Below are positions 11,917-22,131 of a DNA stretch of 64,000 bases, one piece after another (position 1 is the first letter of the stretch; the number at the start of each line of letters is the position of its first letter). The translations under genes were made by a program, and so were the position numbers. The notes below the pieces were generated by a model. It saw nothing but the letters and a program-made list of their open reading frames with translations. It was not told where the DNA came from and did not search any database. The stretch is from Rhodopseudomonas palustris. GTDB lineage: Bacteria > Pseudomonadota > Alphaproteobacteria > Rhizobiales > Xanthobacteraceae. The DNA is taken from contig NZ_QKQS01000042.1 in NCBI RefSeq assembly GCF_003226555.1, positions 62,001 to 126,000 on the forward strand. The letters run 5' to 3'.

Positions 11917-14667
11917 TTACTTCCGGCCCGACGTCAGCGCCTTGATCGCCGGCTTCAGCGGGGCTTCTGCGGCGTCGTAGTCCGCCCATGCCTTGGCGCG
12001 CTTGATCAGCGCCGGCACAGTCTCGATGGTGTAGCGCTTCGGATCGAGCCCGGCTTTCACCTGCGCCCAGCTCAATGGCATCGATACCGTGGCGCCCGTG
12101 CGGGCCCGCGGCGACAGCACCGCGACCGCCGTCGACATCCGGTCGTTGCGCAAGTAATCGAGGAAGATCTTACCCTTCCGCTTCTGCTTCGACATGTTGA
12201 GCAGATACTGCTCGGGGCTGTCCTCGGCCATTTGCGCACACACCGTTTGCGCGAAGGTCTTGGCCGCCTTCCAATCGATGCTGTCGTCCGGCTTCAGCGG
12301 CACCACCACGTGCAAGCCCTTGCCGCCGGTGGTCTTGCAGAAGGTGGCGAGCCCCAGCGCTTCGAGCCGCTGCTTCATCTCCTTGGCGGCGCTGATCACC
12401 TCGTCGAATCCGACCTCGGGGGCCGGATCGAGATCGAACACCAGGCGTCCGGGCACGTCGTAGCGATCGGGCGCACAGTTCCACGGATGCAGCTCGACCC
12501 CGCCGATCTGCGCCACCGCGATCAGGCCTTCGATGCGATCGATCTGCACATACGGCTTGCGGTCGCCCGAGACCTTGGCGAGATTGATCAGGTTCGACAT
12601 TCCCGGCATGGCGTGGCGCTGAAAGAAATGCTCGCCGTCGATGCCGTCGGGCGCGCGCACGATCGAACACGGCCGTCCCCTGATGTGCGCGATCAGCCAG
12701 TCGCCGGCCTCGGCGAAATAATCGGCGAGGTCGCGCTTGGTGATCGGGCCGCTGATCTCGCTTGCCGGCCACAGCTCCTTGTCGGGCTTGGAGATCACCA
12801 CGCCCATCACCTCGGAGCGGGTTGCATCGGCCCTCCGCGGTGCTGCGGCTTTGGTAGCCGCTTTCTTGGCGGTCTTCTTCGCAGGCTTCTTGGAGGCCTT
12901 GCCGGCGCTACGCGTCGGTTTCGGCTCGGCGAGCTCGACCCGCTGCGGCTCCTCGGCTTCGACCTCCGCAGCCGGCTTGTCGGCGCGTAATCCCTTGAAC
13001 GAGGCCTGCCGTACCATGCCGCCGCCAGTGAAGCCGGCGAACTCGATCTCCGCGACCAGATCTGGCGTCACCCAATGCATCTCGCGAGTCTTCTTCGGTG
13101 CATTGGCGCCGCTGAACGGGCTGCTGTCCGCTTCGTGCGCCTTCAGCTCGGGCAGGATGCGCTTGACGACATCCTGGCCGAAGCCGGTGCCGACGATGCC
13201 GACATAGGCCAGATCATCGCCGCGATGCACGCCGACCAGTAGCGAGCGGAATTTGCCGTTCGTGGTCTTCCAGCCGCCGATCACCACCTCATGGCCGGCG
13301 CGGCACTTCGCCTTGGTCCAGCCATCGCTGCGGCCGGAGCGATACGGCGCATCGAGCTTCTTCGACACGATGCCTTCGAGCGACAGCTTGCAGGCCGACT
13401 GCAGAATGGCATCGCCGCCGGTTTCGAAATGCTCGACATAGCGGATCAGGCCTTCCTTGCGACGGCCGCGCGCGGCCTTCAGCAAGGCGTCGAGCCGCTC
13501 CTTGCGCTCCGACAGCGGCAGCCGGCGCAGATCCTCGCCCTCCGCATACAGCAGGTCGAACGCGAAACAGATCAGATTGTCGGTATCGCCGTCGGAGAGC
13601 GCTGCCTGCAGCGCCGCGAAATCCGGTTGGCCGTGCGAATCCAGCGCCACCACCTCGGTGTCGATGATCGCATCCGGCAGCGATGCCGCTTCTTCCGCGA
13701 TCGCACCGAATTTGGCGGTCCAGTCGAGGCCCTTGCGCGTCAGCAGTCTGGCCTCGCCTTGCTCGACGCGGAGCTGCATCCGGTAGCCGTCGAACTTGAT
13801 CTCGTGGCCCCGGCCCTCGCCGCCGGGCGGCCGCTCCACCGAGGTGCAGAGTTGCGGCGGCACGAAGCCCGGCATCGCCGCGCGCTTGCCACGCGCCGCA
13901 GGTTTGGCGGACTTGGCAGCTTTGGTCTTGGTCTCGGTCTTGATCTTGGCCTTCGCCTTGATGGGCGGTTTGCTGTCGGCTCTCTCCGCCCGTTTGTCGG
14001 CGGCGAGCCCGCTGCTGGAATCCCACACCGCGTCCGCCGTCACCTTCGCGACCGCCTTGCGCAGCATGAACGGCTTCGGTGCCTTGCCCTTGCCCTCCGC
14101 GATCGTCTCCATGGCGCGGCCCGAGGCGACCGAGCGGTCTTCGTCGAGCACGGTGTTGGCGTCGCCCTCGCGGGCGTCGTCGTCGCGGTGCTTGATGAGC
14201 AGCCAATTGGTGCGCTTGCCGCCGGTGCGGTCGTGCCGCATCCGCACCAGCACCCAGCTGCCATGCAGCTTCTCGCCGTGCAGGGTGAACTTCAGATCGC
14301 CCTTCTTGAAGCCGCGCTCGGGATCGTCGCACTCCCAATAGCCGCGGTCCCAGAGCTGCACCGTGCCGCCGCCATACTGGCCCTTCGGGATCGTGCCCTC
14401 GAAGTCGCCGTAGTCGAGCGGATGATCCTCGACCTCGACGGCGAGGCGCTTGTCGTGCGGGTCGAGCGAAGGTCCCTTGGTCACCGCCCACGACTTGAAC
14501 ACGCCGCCGTATTCGAGGCGCAGGTCGTAGTGCAGACGGGTGGCATCGTGCTTCTGGATCACGAACCGCCGCTGCTTCGACGGCGCCACCTTGGCGTCGC
14601 CGCGCGGCTCCGCGGTCTGCTCGAAATCGCGTTTCTTGCGGTAGATGCTGAGCTTGTTGCTGGCCAC
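11917..14667 (-). CDS. ligD: Multifunctional DNA ligase D (NHEJ)
   Basis: 916 residues in the order phosphoesterase-ligase-polymerase. The 3'-phosphoesterase (about residues 30-180) shows [13 protein letters not shown] with His40, Asp48, and [14 protein letters not shown] with His82. The ATP-dependent ligase (about 270-560) has motif I EIKFDGYR with adenylated Lys291. A Lys/Ala-rich linker (about 590-620) leads to the primase-polymerase domain (about 630-900) with metal-binding [10 protein letters not shown] second lysine-rich linker (about 240-270) separates the first two domains. LigD processes and seals double-strand breaks with Ku, encoded divergently 133 nt away. Confidence 0.97.
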   Translation of the reverse strand: MASNKLSIYRKKRDFEQTAEPRGDAKVAPSKQRRFVIQKHDATRLHYDLRLEYGGVFKSWAVTKGPSLDPHDKRLAVEVEDHPLDYGDFEGTIPKGQYGGGTVQLWDRGYWECDDPERGFKKGDLKFTLHGEKLHGSWVLVRMRHDRTGGKRTNWLLIKHRDDDAREGDANTVLDEDRSVASGRAMETIAEGKGKAPKPFMLRKAVAKVTADAVWDSSSGLAADKRAERADSKPPIKAKAKIKTETKTKAAKSAKPAARGKRAAMPGFVPPQLCTSVERPPGGEGRGHEIKFDGYRMQLRVEQGEARLLTRKGLDWTAKFGAIAEEAASLPDAIIDTEVVALDSHGQPDFAALQAALSDGDTDNLICFAFDLLYAEGEDLRRLPLSERKERLDALLKAARGRRKEGLIRYVEHFETGGDAILQSACKLSLEGIVSKKLDAPYRSGRSDGWTKAKCRAGHEVVIGGWKTTNGKFRSLLVGVHRGDDLAYVGIVGTGFGQDVVKRILPELKAHEADSSPFSGANAPKKTREMHWVTPDLVAEIEFAGFTGGGMVRQASFKGLRADKPAAEVEAEEPQRVELAEPKPTRSAGKASKKPAKKTAKKAATKAAAPRRADATRSEVMGVVISKPDKELWPASEISGPITKRDLADYFAEAGDWLIAHIRGRPCSIVRAPDGIDGEHFFQRHAMPGMSNLINLAKVSGDRKPYVQIDRIEGLIAVAQIGGVELHPWNCAPDRYDVPGRLVFDLDPAPEVGFDEVISAAKEMKQRLEALGLATFCKTTGGKGLHVVVPLKPDDSIDWKAAKTFAQTVCAQMAEDSPEQYLLNMSKQKRKGKIFLDYLRNDRMSTAVAVLSPRARTGATVSMPLSWAQVKAGLDPKRYTIETVPALIKRAKAWADYDAAEAPLKPAIKALTSGRK

Positions 14668-14800
14668 CGTCGCTCCTTACTCACCGCCGTTGGCTTGGGC
14701 GTGGTCGGAACCAAAACCCGGGATGCCCGTTCAAGTTCCACCCATGATAGCATCGTCCTGACCGCCCGGTCGCGACACCTCGAGCCCTCGGAGAATTCCC

Positions 14801-15688
14801 ATGCCTCGCGCCTATTGGAAGGGCACGCTGAAGCTGTCGCTGGTCACCTGTCCGGTCGCGCTGTATCCGGCCACGACCAGCAGCGAGAAGACGCGCTTCC
14901 ACATGATCAATGCGGAAACCGGCAACCGGCTGAAGCAGCAGATGATCGACGAAGGCACCGGCGATGTCGTCGAGAAGGACCAGAAGGCGCGTGGCTACGA
15001 GGTGCGCAAGGGCAAGTACATCGAGATCGAGAAGGACGAGTTCGACGCGGTACAGATCGAGAGCACTCACACCATCGACATCGACAGCTTCGTGCCGGCC
15101 GATGAGATCGATCAGCGCTATCTCGACCGCCCGTATTACATCGTGCCGGACGGCAAGGCCGGCACCGACGCCTTCGCGGTGATCCGCGACGCAATGAAAG
15201 ACAAGGGTCGCGTTGCGCTCGGCCGCATCGTGCTGACCAATCGCGAGCACGTGCTGGCGATCGAACCGCTCGGCAAGGGCCTGCTCGCAACCACGTTGCG
15301 CTACCCTTACGAGCTGCGCGATGCGGACGAGTATTTCGACGGCATCAAATCGCCGAAAATCTCCAAGGACATGATCGAACTCGCCGGCCACATCCTCGAT
15401 ACCAAGGCGGCGCACTTCGATCCCAAGAAATTCAAGGACGAGTACGAGACCGCGCTGAAGGCGCTGGTCAAGCGCAAGGCCTCCGGAAAGTCGATCAAGC
15501 TCCCCGAGCCGGAGGAAAAGGAGAGCAACGTCGTCAGCCTGATGGATGCGCTGAAGCAGAGCCTCGAAGGCGGCAAGTCCGGGGCGAAGCCTGGCAAGGC
15601 CCACAGCCGCCGCAAAGCCTCCCGCTCCTCCGCCCGCACCAGCACCAAAGCTCGCCGCTCCAACGCGCGGCAGCGCAAGGCGGGGTGA
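14801..15688 (+). CDS. ku: NHEJ DNA end-binding protein Ku
   Basis: 295 residues. The start MPRAYWKGTLKLSLVTCPVALYPA is typical of bacterial Ku, and the homodimer ring core covers about residues 5-240. The C-terminal ~40 residues are a Ser/Arg/Lys/Ala-rich tail of the kind that contacts DNA and LigD. It threads onto broken ends and recruits LigD, its divergent neighbour, so the 133-nt gap probably carries both promoters. Ku is followed by a family A palindrome. Confidence 0.95.
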   Translation: MPRAYWKGTLKLSLVTCPVALYPATTSSEKTRFHMINAETGNRLKQQMIDEGTGDVVEKDQKARGYEVRKGKYIEIEKDEFDAVQIESTHTIDIDSFVPADEIDQRYLDRPYYIVPDGKAGTDAFAVIRDAMKDKGRVALGRIVLTNREHVLAIEPLGKGLLATTLRYPYELRDADEYFDGIKSPKISKDMIELAGHILDTKAAHFDPKKFKDEYETALKALVKRKASGKSIKLPEPEEKESNVVSLMDALKQSLEGGKSGAKPGKAHSRRKASRSSARTSTKARRSNARQRKAG

Positions 15689-15760
15689 CGCTGGCTTGGA
15701 TCGGGCGTCCGACAATGCTGTTCTGACAGCGTAGGCCGCCTCGCCGCTTTGCCCCACACC

Positions 15761-15889
15761 GTCATTCCGGGGCGCGAGCGCCAGCTCGCGAACCCGGAAT
15801 GACAGTTGTCTTGCGGCTGTGCGGCCGAGCCACCGGTGCGCTGAATCTCCAGACTCCGGGTTCGCCGCTGCGCGGCGCCCCGGAATGAT
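15761..15889. repeat. Palindromic element, family A, copy 2
   Basis: It starts GTCATTCCGGGGCGCGAG and ends GCGGCGCCCCGGAATGAT, with inner CGAACCCGGAAT and CTCCGGGTTCG arms. It fills the convergent gap between ku and the DUF6496 gene. Confidence 0.8.
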
Positions 15890-15911
15890 TTGCGCTTGAG
15901 TGGGAGGTGAA

Positions 15912-16307
15912 TTAGTCCGACGACGTCTTCTTCCCCGACTTGCGCTTCGACGATTTGCCGGCGGACGATTTTCGCGGGCTGGATGACTTCGACGACTTGC
16001 GCGCCGACGACTTCTTCGCGCCGGTCCGCTTGCTGCCAGACTTCGTGGTCTTCTTGGTGGTCTTCGTCGTGGTCTTGCGGCCGGGCTTCGTGGCCTTCTT
16101 GGTCGACGTCTTCGACGCCTTCTTGCCGGTCTTCTTCTTCGGCACCTTGGCGCCTTCGGCGCGGGCTTCCGACAGACCAATCGCGATCGCCTGTTTGCGG
16201 CTCTTGACCTTCTTGCCAGAGCCGCCGCTCTTCAGCGTCCCGGACTTGCGCTTCTTCATCGCGCGGCCGACCTTGGCGGACGCCTTCTTGGAATATTTAC
16301 GGGCCAT
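15912..16307 (-). CDS. Lysine-rich DUF6496-type, histone H1-like protein
   Basis: 131 residues behind a GGAGGAGATC ribosome site. The N-terminal ~55 residues (KKASAKVGRAMKKRKSGTLK, then KVKSRKQAIAIGLSEARAEG) match the DUF6496 family. The remainder is a low-complexity Lys/Ser/Thr tail with repeated KK-S-x units, like histone H1 or AlgP-type tails. A role in DNA binding or compaction is inference from composition. Its position beside ku/ligD is suggestive only. Confidence 0.7.
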   Translation of the reverse strand: MARKYSKKASAKVGRAMKKRKSGTLKSGGSGKKVKSRKQAIAIGLSEARAEGAKVPKKKTGKKASKTSTKKATKPGRKTTTKTTKKTTKSGSKRTGAKKSSARKSSKSSSPRKSSAGKSSKRKSGKKTSSD

Positions 16308-16367
16308 GATCTCCTCCGTATGGAACGAAGACCAATGATGGCGACCGCCGATCGTTCCTTCGCGGTC

Positions 16368-16628
16368 CTATTCGCGCATCGAATCGTCCACAGCGGAGCT
16401 ACCCGCACACTTCTCGATGACGAACACGATCACCTCGTCGCTGCGTTCACTCGACGTGATGCGATCGCCGGTCTCGCCGATCAGCACCGGAATATCGATC
16501 AGCGCCATCGGATCGGTGCAGCGGACTTCCAAGAGATCGCCGGCCTGCAGACTCGGCAGCGCCTTGCGGGTCTTGAGCACCGGCAGCGGGCATTTCAGCC
16601 CGGTGAGATCGAGAACAGTCTTGGCCAT
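16368..16628 (-). CDS. TusA/SirA-family sulfurtransferase-like protein
   Basis: 86 residues with the hallmark LDLTGLKCPLPVLKTRKAL, where Cys13 in the CPxP motif is the likely persulfide carrier. Members pass sulfur to tRNA thiolation, molybdenum-cofactor enzymes or other acceptors. The divergent neighbour is mobA, 127 nt away, which makes a link to molybdenum cofactor or sulfur transfer plausible but unproven. The protein is cytoplasmic with no extra domains. Confidence 0.85.
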   Translation of the reverse strand: MAKTVLDLTGLKCPLPVLKTRKALPSLQAGDLLEVRCTDPMALIDIPVLIGETGDRITSSERSDEVIVFVIEKCAGSSAVDDSMRE

Positions 16629-16755
16629 GGCGGCGGACGATGACGAAGCCGCGGCGCGCGGTCAATCGCCTTCGGCCTCGTTCTTATTGCCGAGCCGCGC
16701 CATGGTGAGCTAACCACGGGCGTCGCTGCAGTCGCGACGCGGCGCGGAGTGCGCA

Positions 16756-17376
16756 ATGGCTGATGTTCGACCACCGACCGTGATCCTTGCCGGCGGCCTT
16801 GCCCGCCGGATGGGCGGCGGCGACAAACCGCTGCGGTCGATCGCCGGCCGGCCGCTGCTCGCCCATGTGATCGAGCGCCTGCAGCCGCAATGCGGCGCGC
16901 TGGCGCTCAACGCCAATGGCGATCCGAACCGGTTTGGTCGCTTCGGCCTGCCGGTGATCGCCGATACGGTGCACGACTTCCCCGGCCCGCTCGCCGGCGT
17001 GCTGGCAGCGATGGATTGGGCCGCGACGGTGCAGCCGGATGCGCACCACGTGTTGACCGTGCCAGGTGATTGTCCGTTTCTGCCGCGCGATCTGGTGGCC
17101 CGGCTGGATCGGGCCCGACTCGCTGAGAACGCCGAGATCGCCGTAGCGGCGTCCGGCGGCCATCTGCATCCGGTGATCGCGCTGTGGCCAGTCGCGCTGC
17201 GCGAGGCGCTGCGAACCGCCTTGCTCGACGAGGACATCCGCAAGGTCGAACGCTTCACCGCGCGCTATCCGCGCGCGGTGGTGGAGTGGCCGGTGACGCC
17301 GTTCGATCCATTCTTCAACGCCAACACGCCGGAGGAGCTCGCGGAAGCCGAGCGCATTGCGGCGGGCGATCAATAG
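16756..17376 (+). CDS. mobA: Molybdenum cofactor guanylyltransferase
   Basis: 206 residues. The nucleotide-binding start [18 protein letters not shown] and the [12 protein letters not shown] segment are diagnostic of MobA, which adds GMP to molybdopterin to make the guanine dinucleotide cofactor of DMSO-reductase-family enzymes. The C-terminus [12 protein letters not shown] is also typical. No other mo- gene is close. A family B palindrome lies 15 nt after the stop. Confidence 0.93.
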   Translation: MADVRPPTVILAGGLARRMGGGDKPLRSIAGRPLLAHVIERLQPQCGALALNANGDPNRFGRFGLPVIADTVHDFPGPLAGVLAAMDWAATVQPDAHHVLTVPGDCPFLPRDLVARLDRARLAENAEIAVAASGGHLHPVIALWPVALREALRTALLDEDIRKVERFTARYPRAVVEWPVTPFDPFFNANTPEELAEAERIAAGDQ

Positions 17377-17391
17377 CACGACGCCTCCGCC

Positions 17392-17469
17392 GTCATTGCG
17401 AGGAGCGCAGCGAGGAAGCAATCCAGCGCCGAGCGCTAGGCTGGATTGCTTCGCTTCGCTCGCGATGAC
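17392..17469. repeat. Palindromic element, family B, copy 1
   Basis: It starts GTCATTGCGAGGAGCGCAGC and ends TTCGCTCGCGATGAC; the inner arms GAAGCAATCCAGC and GCTGGATTGCTTC are exact complements. It fills the convergent gap between mobA and the alcohol dehydrogenase. Confidence 0.8.
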
Positions 17470-17485
17470 GGAAGTGGCGCCGCCG

Positions 17486-18538
17486 CTACGGCGTCAGCAC
17501 CGCGCGGCCGACCAGCTTGCCCTTCTGCAGATCGAGCAGCGCGTCGTAGGCTTGCGGCAGCCCGACCTTGGTGACCGGGATCGGCGACACCTTCTTGGCG
17601 CGGACAAGGTCGAGCAATTCCTGCGTCTCGGCGAGATTGCCGACATAGCTACCCTGGATGGTGATGGCGCGCATCGGGATGAACGGCAGCGCCCATGGCG
17701 CGCCGCCGCCGAACAGGCCGACGATCACCAGCTTGCCGCCCTTGGTGAGGCAATCGAAGCCGAGCTGCGCGGTCTGCGGATTGCCGACCAGATCCAGCGC
17801 GCCGCGCACCGGGCCTTTGGCAATGCCTGCAATCTGCGCCAGCGCGTCCGGCGCCGCAGCGTCTACGGTGCCGAGCGCGCCGGCCTTTTGCGCCGCGTCG
17901 CGCTTGGCGGCGTCGATATCGACCATGATCGCGCCCCTGCCGCCCATTGCTTTGAGCAGCTCCAGCGCCATCAGCCCGAGACCGCCGGCGCCGAACATCA
18001 CGATCGGGCTGTCGAGGCAGAAGTCGAGCTTCTTCAGCGCGCTGTAGGTGGTGATGCCGGAGCACGCATACGGCGCCGCGGTCACCGGATCGAGCCCGTC
18101 GAGGCTGAGCAGATAGCGCGGATGCGGTACGATCAGTTCGTCCGAATAGCCGCCGTCGCAATACACGCCGAGGAAGCGCGGCTTCAGGCACATGTTCTCG
18201 TCGCCGGCCTTGCAGACGTCGCACTCGCCGCAGCCGATCCACGGATACACCAGCGCGACCTCGCCGATCTTGGCGTCCTTGGCGTCGGGACCAGCGGCGA
18301 CGATCTCGCCGACGGTCTCGTGGCCCATTGTCAGCGGCAGCGCGACGCCGCGATCGGACAGCGACAGCTTCTTGCGACCGTGACCGAGTTCGTAGCCGCC
18401 TTCCCAGATGTGCAGATCGCTGTGGCAGACGCCCGCGGCCTTGACCCGCACTAGCACTTGCGTGCCGGTCAGTTCCGGCGTCGGCCGGTTGTCTTCGCGC
18501 AGCGGCTTGCCGAAATCGGTGACGCGAAAGCTCCTCAT
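17486..18538 (-). CDS. Zinc-dependent alcohol dehydrogenase
   Basis: 350 residues from ATG 18538, with GGGAG eight bases upstream; an in-frame TTG five codons earlier includes that ribosome site and is rejected. It is a medium-chain dehydrogenase: catalytic zinc ligands in GVCHSDLH and MGHET, the structural-zinc Cys cluster GCGECDVCKAGDENMC, and a Rossmann turn GAGGLG followed by an acidic strand end (MVDID), which suggests NAD. It oxidises primary alcohols or reduces aldehydes; the substrate cannot be told. It is a single gene with no operon partner. Confidence 0.88.
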   Translation of the reverse strand: MRSFRVTDFGKPLREDNRPTPELTGTQVLVRVKAAGVCHSDLHIWEGGYELGHGRKKLSLSDRGVALPLTMGHETVGEIVAAGPDAKDAKIGEVALVYPWIGCGECDVCKAGDENMCLKPRFLGVYCDGGYSDELIVPHPRYLLSLDGLDPVTAAPYACSGITTYSALKKLDFCLDSPIVMFGAGGLGLMALELLKAMGGRGAIMVDIDAAKRDAAQKAGALGTVDAAAPDALAQIAGIAKGPVRGALDLVGNPQTAQLGFDCLTKGGKLVIVGLFGGGAPWALPFIPMRAITIQGSYVGNLAETQELLDLVRAKKVSPIPVTKVGLPQAYDALLDLQKGKLVGRAVLTP

Positions 18539-18617
18539 GGCGTAGTCTCCCAAGAGTGTTCTTGTTTATCGCCGAAGCATGCCACGGCGAAGCACGGCCG
18601 TCGATGGTCGGCGCAGC

Positions 18618-19580
18618 TTACGCCGCGCTGCGGAATTCCGCCGTGGTCTGCGCCACCAGCTCGGCGATCGGCACGACGCCGCCGATGCCCGACGCCGAAT
18701 GGCCTGCGCTCCAGATATCGCGCCACCGCTTTGGTCGATCCTCCCGTGCGCCGACATCGATATCCTTGCCGATGTCGATGCCGCCGCGCTCCGGCAGATC
18801 GTCGGGGTCGAGCCCGGCGGCGACGATCGATGGCCGCAGCATGTTGGTCTGCAGCCCGGTGAACGCTTTGGTCAGCAGGATGTCGTCGGCGCTCGCCTCC
18901 ACCAGCATCGCCTTGTAGCGCGGATCGGCGAGGCTCTCTTCGGTGGCGATGAACTTGGTGCCCATATAGCCGAGATCGCAGCCGAGCGTCATCGCGGCGC
19001 GCAGCGCGACGCCGTCGCTGATGCCGCCAGCGAGCACGATCACGCCATCGAAGAATTGCCGCACCGCACGCACGAAGGCGAACGGATTGAGCCACCCGGT
19101 TTGTCCGCCGGCGCCGGCGGTGAGCAGCACCAGGCCGTCGACGCCGGCCGCTGCCGCCCGCTCGGCATGGCGGATGCTGGCGACGTCGGCCAGCACCATC
19201 GCGCCGATATCGTGCAGCGGCGCGATCACCGGCTGCGGCGAGCCGACGCTGGTGATCACCACTTCCGGCCGATGCTGCAGCAGCAGTTTCAGATCGTCGC
19301 CGAGCCGCGCGTTGGAGCGGTGCACGATCAAGTTGGGGCACCACGGCGCGGCACGCCGGCCGCTTGCCTGCTCGTGCGACGCGATTCGGCGGGTAATCTC
19401 GCTGAGCCAGTCACCGAGTTGTTCCGTCGTACGGCAATTCACCGTCGGAAACGATCCGATCACGCCGCTACTACACGCCGCAGCCACCAGATCGACGCTC
19501 GACACCAGAAACATCGGCGCCGCAATCAGCGGCAAACTGAGACGATCGCCGAAGCGCGCCAGACGGTCGGATGATTTCAC
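18618..19580 (-). CDS. Nitronate monooxygenase/2-nitropropane dioxygenase-like flavoprotein
   Basis: 320 residues from GTG 19580, which has AGGAGG ten bases upstream; an ATG nine codons earlier lacks such a site. Features: LPLIAAPMFLVS at the N-terminus, the glycine-rich phosphate-binding GAGGQTGW, and VIVLAGGISDG. This is an FMN TIM-barrel family that oxidises nitronates or acts as an enoyl reductase, so the substrate is unsure. It is divergent from an acyl-CoA ligase 111 nt away, and the two may share regulation. Confidence 0.85.
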   Translation of the reverse strand: MKSSDRLARFGDRLSLPLIAAPMFLVSSVDLVAAACSSGVIGSFPTVNCRTTEQLGDWLSEITRRIASHEQASGRRAAPWCPNLIVHRSNARLGDDLKLLLQHRPEVVITSVGSPQPVIAPLHDIGAMVLADVASIRHAERAAAAGVDGLVLLTAGAGGQTGWLNPFAFVRAVRQFFDGVIVLAGGISDGVALRAAMTLGCDLGYMGTKFIATEESLADPRYKAMLVEASADDILLTKAFTGLQTNMLRPSIVAAGLDPDDLPERGGIDIGKDIDVGAREDRPKRWRDIWSAGHSASGIGGVVPIAELVAQTTAEFRSAA

Positions 19581-19691
19581 GGCAGTTTCCTCCTGCTCTG
19601 TTTGCATCGGCGGTGGCCAGCCGTGCTAATGTGGTAGCCGAACATTGGCACGCCCAACAGCCGATGACAAAACACAAGGGAGCCGAACGCC

Positions 19692-21254
19692 ATGACTGCC
19701 GAGCTCAACGCTTTTCCGACCGCGGGCACGCAGACATTGCGGGCGCTGGCGCGCTATCCCTCGCGCACCGCGTTCGCTTGGCCCGGCGGTAGCCTCAGCT
19801 ATCGCGGCGCCACCGACATGATCGGCAGCATCCAGAAGGTGTTCATGGGGCTCGGCCTGCCGCCCGGCACGCGGGTCGCGCTGCTCACCGCCAATCGTGC
19901 CGAGACCTGGTGCGCCGGCGTCGCGGCGCAGCTCTGCCGTTTCGCCATCACCTGGCTGCATCCGCTCGGCTCGCGCCAGGATCAGCTCGATCAAATCGAG
20001 GACTCCGAAGCCGCGGTGCTGATCGTCGACGCCGCAGCCTTCCTGGAGCGCGGCGGCGAGCTTGCCGCCCAGGCGACCGGCCTGCGCCACGTCTTCACCG
20101 TCGGCCGTGCCGACTACGGGCTCGAACTGCTGATCGCGCTGGATCAGGCCGGCAGCGCCACGCCGCGCGATTTTGCGCGGCTCGATGACGTCGCGGTGCT
20201 GAACTACACCGGCGGCACCACCGGCAAATCCAAGGGCGCGCTGCGCCACCATCGCGAGAACGCCGGTTTCGCCAACGCGATCCTGGCCGATTTCGAGATC
20301 CCGTTCGATCCGCGCTATCTCACAGTGGCGCCGATCAGCCATGTCGCCGGCACCAAGGTGCTGCCGTCGCTGATCCGCGGCGGCACCATCCACATGATGA
20401 AGGGGTTCGATCCCGAAGCGGTGCTGCAGACGATCGAGCGCGAGAAGATCAATTTCACGCTGTTCGTGCCGACGATGGTCTATGTGCTGCTCGACCATCC
20501 GTCGCTCGCGAAGACCGATCTGTCGTCGCTCGATCTGGTGTTGTACGGCGCCTCGCCGATGTCGCCGACGCGGCTGGTCGAAGGCATCGAGCGGATCGGG
20601 CCGGTGTTCTCGCAGCTCTACGGCCAGACCGAGTGCTATCCGGTGTCGGTGCTGCGCAAGGCCGATCACGATCCGAAGCAGCCGGAGCTGTTCTTGTCGT
20701 GCGGCTTCCCGATCGCGGCCTGCGATGCGCGGATTCTCGACGAGAACGATCAGGAAGTGCCGCTCGGCGAGGCCGGCGAGATCTGCGTGCGCGCCCCGCA
20801 TGTGATGGCGGAATATTGGAAGCGCCCGGAGCAGACCACCGAAACGCTGAAGAGCGGCTGGCTGCATACCGGCGATATCGCCAAGCAGGACGACCGCGGC
20901 TACATGTATATTCTCGACCGCAAGAAGGACATGATCGTGTCCGGCGGCTTCAACATCTTCCCGCGCGAGGTCGAGGACGTGTTGTCGGCGCATCAGGATG
21001 TCGCGATGGTCGCGGTGGTCGGCGTGCCGGACGACAAATGGGGCGAAGCCGTCACTGCGGTGGTGGTCGCCAAGCCCGGCACCAAGCCCGACGAGCGCGA
21101 ACTGATCGAGCTGGTGAAGACCCGCAAGGGCTCGGCGCATGCGCCGAAGTCAGTGCAGTTCGTCCCCGAACTGCCGATGACCGGCGTCGGCAAGATCGAC
21201 AAGAAGGTGCTGCGCGCCGGCTTCTGGGCTGGCCGCGACCGGATGGTGGGGTAG
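19692..21254 (+). CDS. AMP-dependent acyl-CoA synthetase
   Basis: 520 residues behind AGGGAG. It activates a carboxylic acid as acyl-AMP and then as the CoA thioester. Motifs: the phosphate-binding loop YTGGTTGKSKGAL, LYGQTECYPVS, the hinge HTGDIAKQDDRGY, and the C-terminal lysine region MTGVGKIDKKVL. The length suits a medium/long-chain or aromatic acyl-CoA ligase, and the specificity cannot be read. A family A palindrome separates it from the converging ureF. Confidence 0.9.
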   Translation: MTAELNAFPTAGTQTLRALARYPSRTAFAWPGGSLSYRGATDMIGSIQKVFMGLGLPPGTRVALLTANRAETWCAGVAAQLCRFAITWLHPLGSRQDQLDQIEDSEAAVLIVDAAAFLERGGELAAQATGLRHVFTVGRADYGLELLIALDQAGSATPRDFARLDDVAVLNYTGGTTGKSKGALRHHRENAGFANAILADFEIPFDPRYLTVAPISHVAGTKVLPSLIRGGTIHMMKGFDPEAVLQTIEREKINFTLFVPTMVYVLLDHPSLAKTDLSSLDLVLYGASPMSPTRLVEGIERIGPVFSQLYGQTECYPVSVLRKADHDPKQPELFLSCGFPIAACDARILDENDQEVPLGEAGEICVRAPHVMAEYWKRPEQTTETLKSGWLHTGDIAKQDDRGYMYILDRKKDMIVSGGFNIFPREVEDVLSAHQDVAMVAVVGVPDDKWGEAVTAVVVAKPGTKPDERELIELVKTRKGSAHAPKSVQFVPELPMTGVGKIDKKVLRAGFWAGRDRMVG

Positions 21255-21301
21255 TTCTGATCACTCGCCCTCGTGCGAGCGCGTTCTCATCACCCGCCGT
21301 C

Positions 21302-21400
21302 GTCATTCCGGGGCGCGCCGCCAGGCGCGAGCCCGGAATCTGTGCCGCAAACAACTTCGAGATTCCGGGTTCGCTTGCTGCGCAAGCGCCCCGGAACGAC
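21302..21400. repeat. Palindromic element, family A, copy 3
   Basis: It starts GTCATTCCGGGGCGCGCC and ends GCGCCCCGGAACGAC, with inner GAGCCCGGAATC and GATTCCGGGTTC arms. It lies between the converging acyl-CoA ligase and ureF and ends eight bases before the ureF stop. Confidence 0.8.
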
Positions 21401-21408
21401 GCTTGGTA

Positions 21409-22131
21409 CTACGACCGAAACAGCCGCGTGTACTGCGTCTCGTGGCGCAGGCTGGCGAGGTCGGCGCGGAAGGTGGCGGTGCCGAGGTCGTCGAGCGCGG
21501 CGATCAGCGCGCGGCTGCCGGTTGCGATCACCGACGGCTCCAGCGCGGCGAGCACGCGCTGGCTGTCGGTCTGGCCGAGCGGAATCAGCCGCGCCCCGGC
21601 CGAAATCCAGTTCGACGTCACCGCATGCAGGAAAGCGTGCAGCGTCGCCGGCAGCGGCACGCCGTGCGTTGCGCTGACGAGGCCGACCGCGACCGGATAG
21701 GTGATCGCATCACCGCACACCGCCACCGCGCGGCCGAGGCCGTCGCTGTCCCAGGCCTTGCGGGCGATCTCGATGAAGGCGCGGCCCTGTGACAGCGTTT
21801 CGAGCTGCCGTTCCGCCGAAGTCACCAACGCCGCGGCAAGTTCAGCGACGGCGCGCAGGCTCGCGTCGTCATGTCGCTCGGTGGCGCGATAGGCGTGGCA
21901 CAGCAGCACCGCGTCGCAGAAGCCGGCTCCATGCTGCAGCATCGCGTCGAGCCAATCGCGCAAGCTGGCGGCGTCGGTGACGTCGCCCGCCTCCACCGCC
22001 CATTCGATGCCGCTGGAATAGGAGAACGCACCGACCGGAAACGCCGGCGACAGCCAGGTCATCAGCCGGAACAGCGCGGCGCTCTGCTCCGCCGGCAGCG
22101 GCTGCGCCGACGCCTCCGGCTCAGTGCTCAT
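21409..22131 (-). CDS. ureF: Urease accessory protein UreF
   Basis: 240 residues from ATG 22131, overlapping the ureE stop by 11 bases. A longer frame from 22224 only reads the histidine codons of ureE in another frame and is rejected. The core [21 protein letters not shown] is diagnostic. UreF joins UreD and UreG in the complex that loads nickel into apo-urease. It is the last gene of the operon here; no ureG follows, which is unusual. Confidence 0.95.
   Translation of the reverse strand: MSTEPEASAQPLPAEQSAALFRLMTWLSPAFPVGAFSYSSGIEWAVEAGDVTDAASLRDWLDAMLQHGAGFCDAVLLCHAYRATERHDDASLRAVAELAAALVTSAERQLETLSQGRAFIEIARKAWDSDGLGRAVAVCGDAITYPVAVGLVSATHGVPLPATLHAFLHAVTSNWISAGARLIPLGQTDSQRVLAALEPSVIATGSRALIAALDDLGTATFRADLASLRHETQYTRLFRS

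Noticed and set aside
11386-12990. Long plus-strand frame antisense to ligD
   Set aside because: The translation has shadow character, while the minus strand encodes a complete LigD with all motifs.
17357-18454. 365-codon frame antisense to the alcohol dehydrogenase
   Set aside because: No family character; the opposite strand encodes an intact zinc dehydrogenase.
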